Source: Minisyncoccota bacterium (lineage in GTDB: Bacteria; Patescibacteriota; Minisyncoccia; Minisyncoccales; UBA5738). Taken from it: a stretch of 11,574 bases of DNA. This document shows positions 11,120-11,574 of this stretch, piece by piece. A program made the position numbers and the translations under genes. Numbering within the stretch: the first letter of the stretch is position 1; each line of letters opens with the position of its first letter. Below the pieces are notes generated by a model. The model saw only the letters and a program-made list of their open reading frames with translations. It ran no database searches and was not told the origin of the DNA. Location of the stretch: positions 1 through 11,574 of the forward strand of contig JALOQL010000043.1 in NCBI GenBank assembly GCA_025453415.1, given 5' to 3'.

Positions 11120-11574
11120 TTAAATTTGGTCGATCAATAATGGTTTTAGCAATTCCGCAGGAAGGGACAAACCTTTTTTTGAAATCAATATATCTTTTAC
11201 GAATTTTTTATAAATTTCGATTGACGGGAATCTGTCGTTTATCATTTTGCGATCAACTATCGATAATTTTCTTTTCCCAAAGCTTTCGCCCAAACTGCAA
11301 AAGGGATTGTTGGCCGCTTCTTCGAAGGCTTTGTCAAAATTTTTTACGCCGTTTGCCATCAATTCGAAAGGGTTAATGATTTGTATATAAGCGTCAACAT
11401 ACTGCAAATATTCTTCGGAATTTATTATTTTAAACTTGTACGGCCCTTCGAAGATTCTGCCCGACTCTTCATATTTTGAGTTGAAATAATTGGCGTAGCT
11501 GGTGCAAACTTTTTGCATAAAGGTCGAAATTCCATTTTGCTTGATTTCGCGGAGAAGCAAATGGAAGTGGTTTT
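11120..11574 (-). CDS. Y1 (HUH) transposase, IS200-like/REP-associated type, 5' end missing
   Basis: The frame is open to the window edge; about 150 C-terminal residues are present. It begins NHFHLLLREIKQNGISTFMQKV, where HFH is the HUH metal-binding motif of Y1 single-strand transposases. It continues YANYFNSKYEESGRIFEGPYKFK and EEYLQYVDAYIQIINP, the standard COG1943 order (usually Y..YFN.KY.RSG.LFQG.FK ... YL..L.RYIH.NP). The catalytic Tyr is probably among those near YANYFN, but cannot be fixed by eye. The N-terminal ~80 residues lie beyond 11574. Such enzymes cut single-stranded DNA near hairpins. Composition is A+T-richer than the neighbours, consistent with a mobile gene. No IS ends can be marked from this fragment. 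The C-terminal ~70 residues (KNFDKAFEEAANNPFCSL onward) match the variable tail of the family. Confidence 0.85.
   Translation of the reverse strand, partial: NHFHLLLREIKQNGISTFMQKVCTSYANYFNSKYEESGRIFEGPYKFKIINSEEYLQYVDAYIQIINPFELMANGVKNFDKAFEEAANNPFCSLGESFGKRKLSIVDRKMINDRFPSIEIYKKFVKDILISKKGLSLPAELLKPLLIDQI

Noticed and set aside
1..11574. CRISPR array, toxin-antitoxin pair or defence island
   Set aside because: No regularly spaced repeats and no cas, nuclease or antitoxin motifs were found on either strand.

Overview
The window looks like a piece of a small-genome bacterium, most likely of the Patescibacteria/CPR type (moderate confidence, no marker gene present). Most genes lack a Shine-Dalgarno sequence. 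The genes are compact, with short degenerate A+T-rich inverted repeats between them. There is an HtrA without an obvious export signal, a Tgt with the long REHxVGKI-type insertion that I associate with CPR homologues, and a COG1943-type Y1 transposase. The standard genetic code applies: no in-frame TGA is needed in any gene and tgt ends with TGA.

Layout. Positions 1-816 hold two short genes, overlapping by one base (TAATG), that look viral: a 3' fragment and a 210-aa beta-rich protein. Base composition and codon use there differ clearly from everything downstream, so this is either the edge of an integrated or decayed virus or an assembly join. Positions 862-5092 are a four-gene biotin-dependent acyl-CoA carboxylase cassette: biotin carboxylase, biotin carboxyl carrier protein, a minimal biotin ligase and a carboxyltransferase. 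The enzyme is thus encoded together with the protein that biotinylates it. Positions 5130-5930 hold a small, A+T-richer four-helix membrane protein and a short unknown protein. Between them are a consensus DnaA box and short direct repeats. Positions 5942-6037 form a large nested palindrome just ahead of a GT28/MGDG-synthase-like glycosyltransferase (6059-7141), which is followed closely by a HAD-IB phosphatase (7163-7819).

Positions 7838-8215 are an independent unit: a near-consensus promoter, a structured leader, a DUF378-type small membrane protein that has lost about 14 residues and its frame, and a perfect 22-bp bidirectional terminator. The convergent gene 8218-9255 is an HtrA-like serine protease with a PDZ domain. 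Positions 9467-11070 hold tRNA-Arg(CCU), tRNA-Ala(GGC), tgt (queuine/preQ1 tRNA-ribosyltransferase) and tRNA-Phe(GAA). The window ends inside a Y1 (HUH) transposase on the minus strand.

Functional reading. The carboxylase cassette would make malonyl-CoA or a related acyl-CoA. The glycosyltransferase would decorate a lipid and the HAD protein may dephosphorylate a small metabolite. Together this suggests some lipid-related capacity, but nothing here shows a fatty-acid synthase. The less expected signals are the three palindromic elements (5942-6037, one inside tgt at 10058-10082, and the repeated 5'-AATATTCG block at 5092-5127), the broken DUF378 gene, and a tRNA-Ala whose T-loop has C at the near-invariant position 55.
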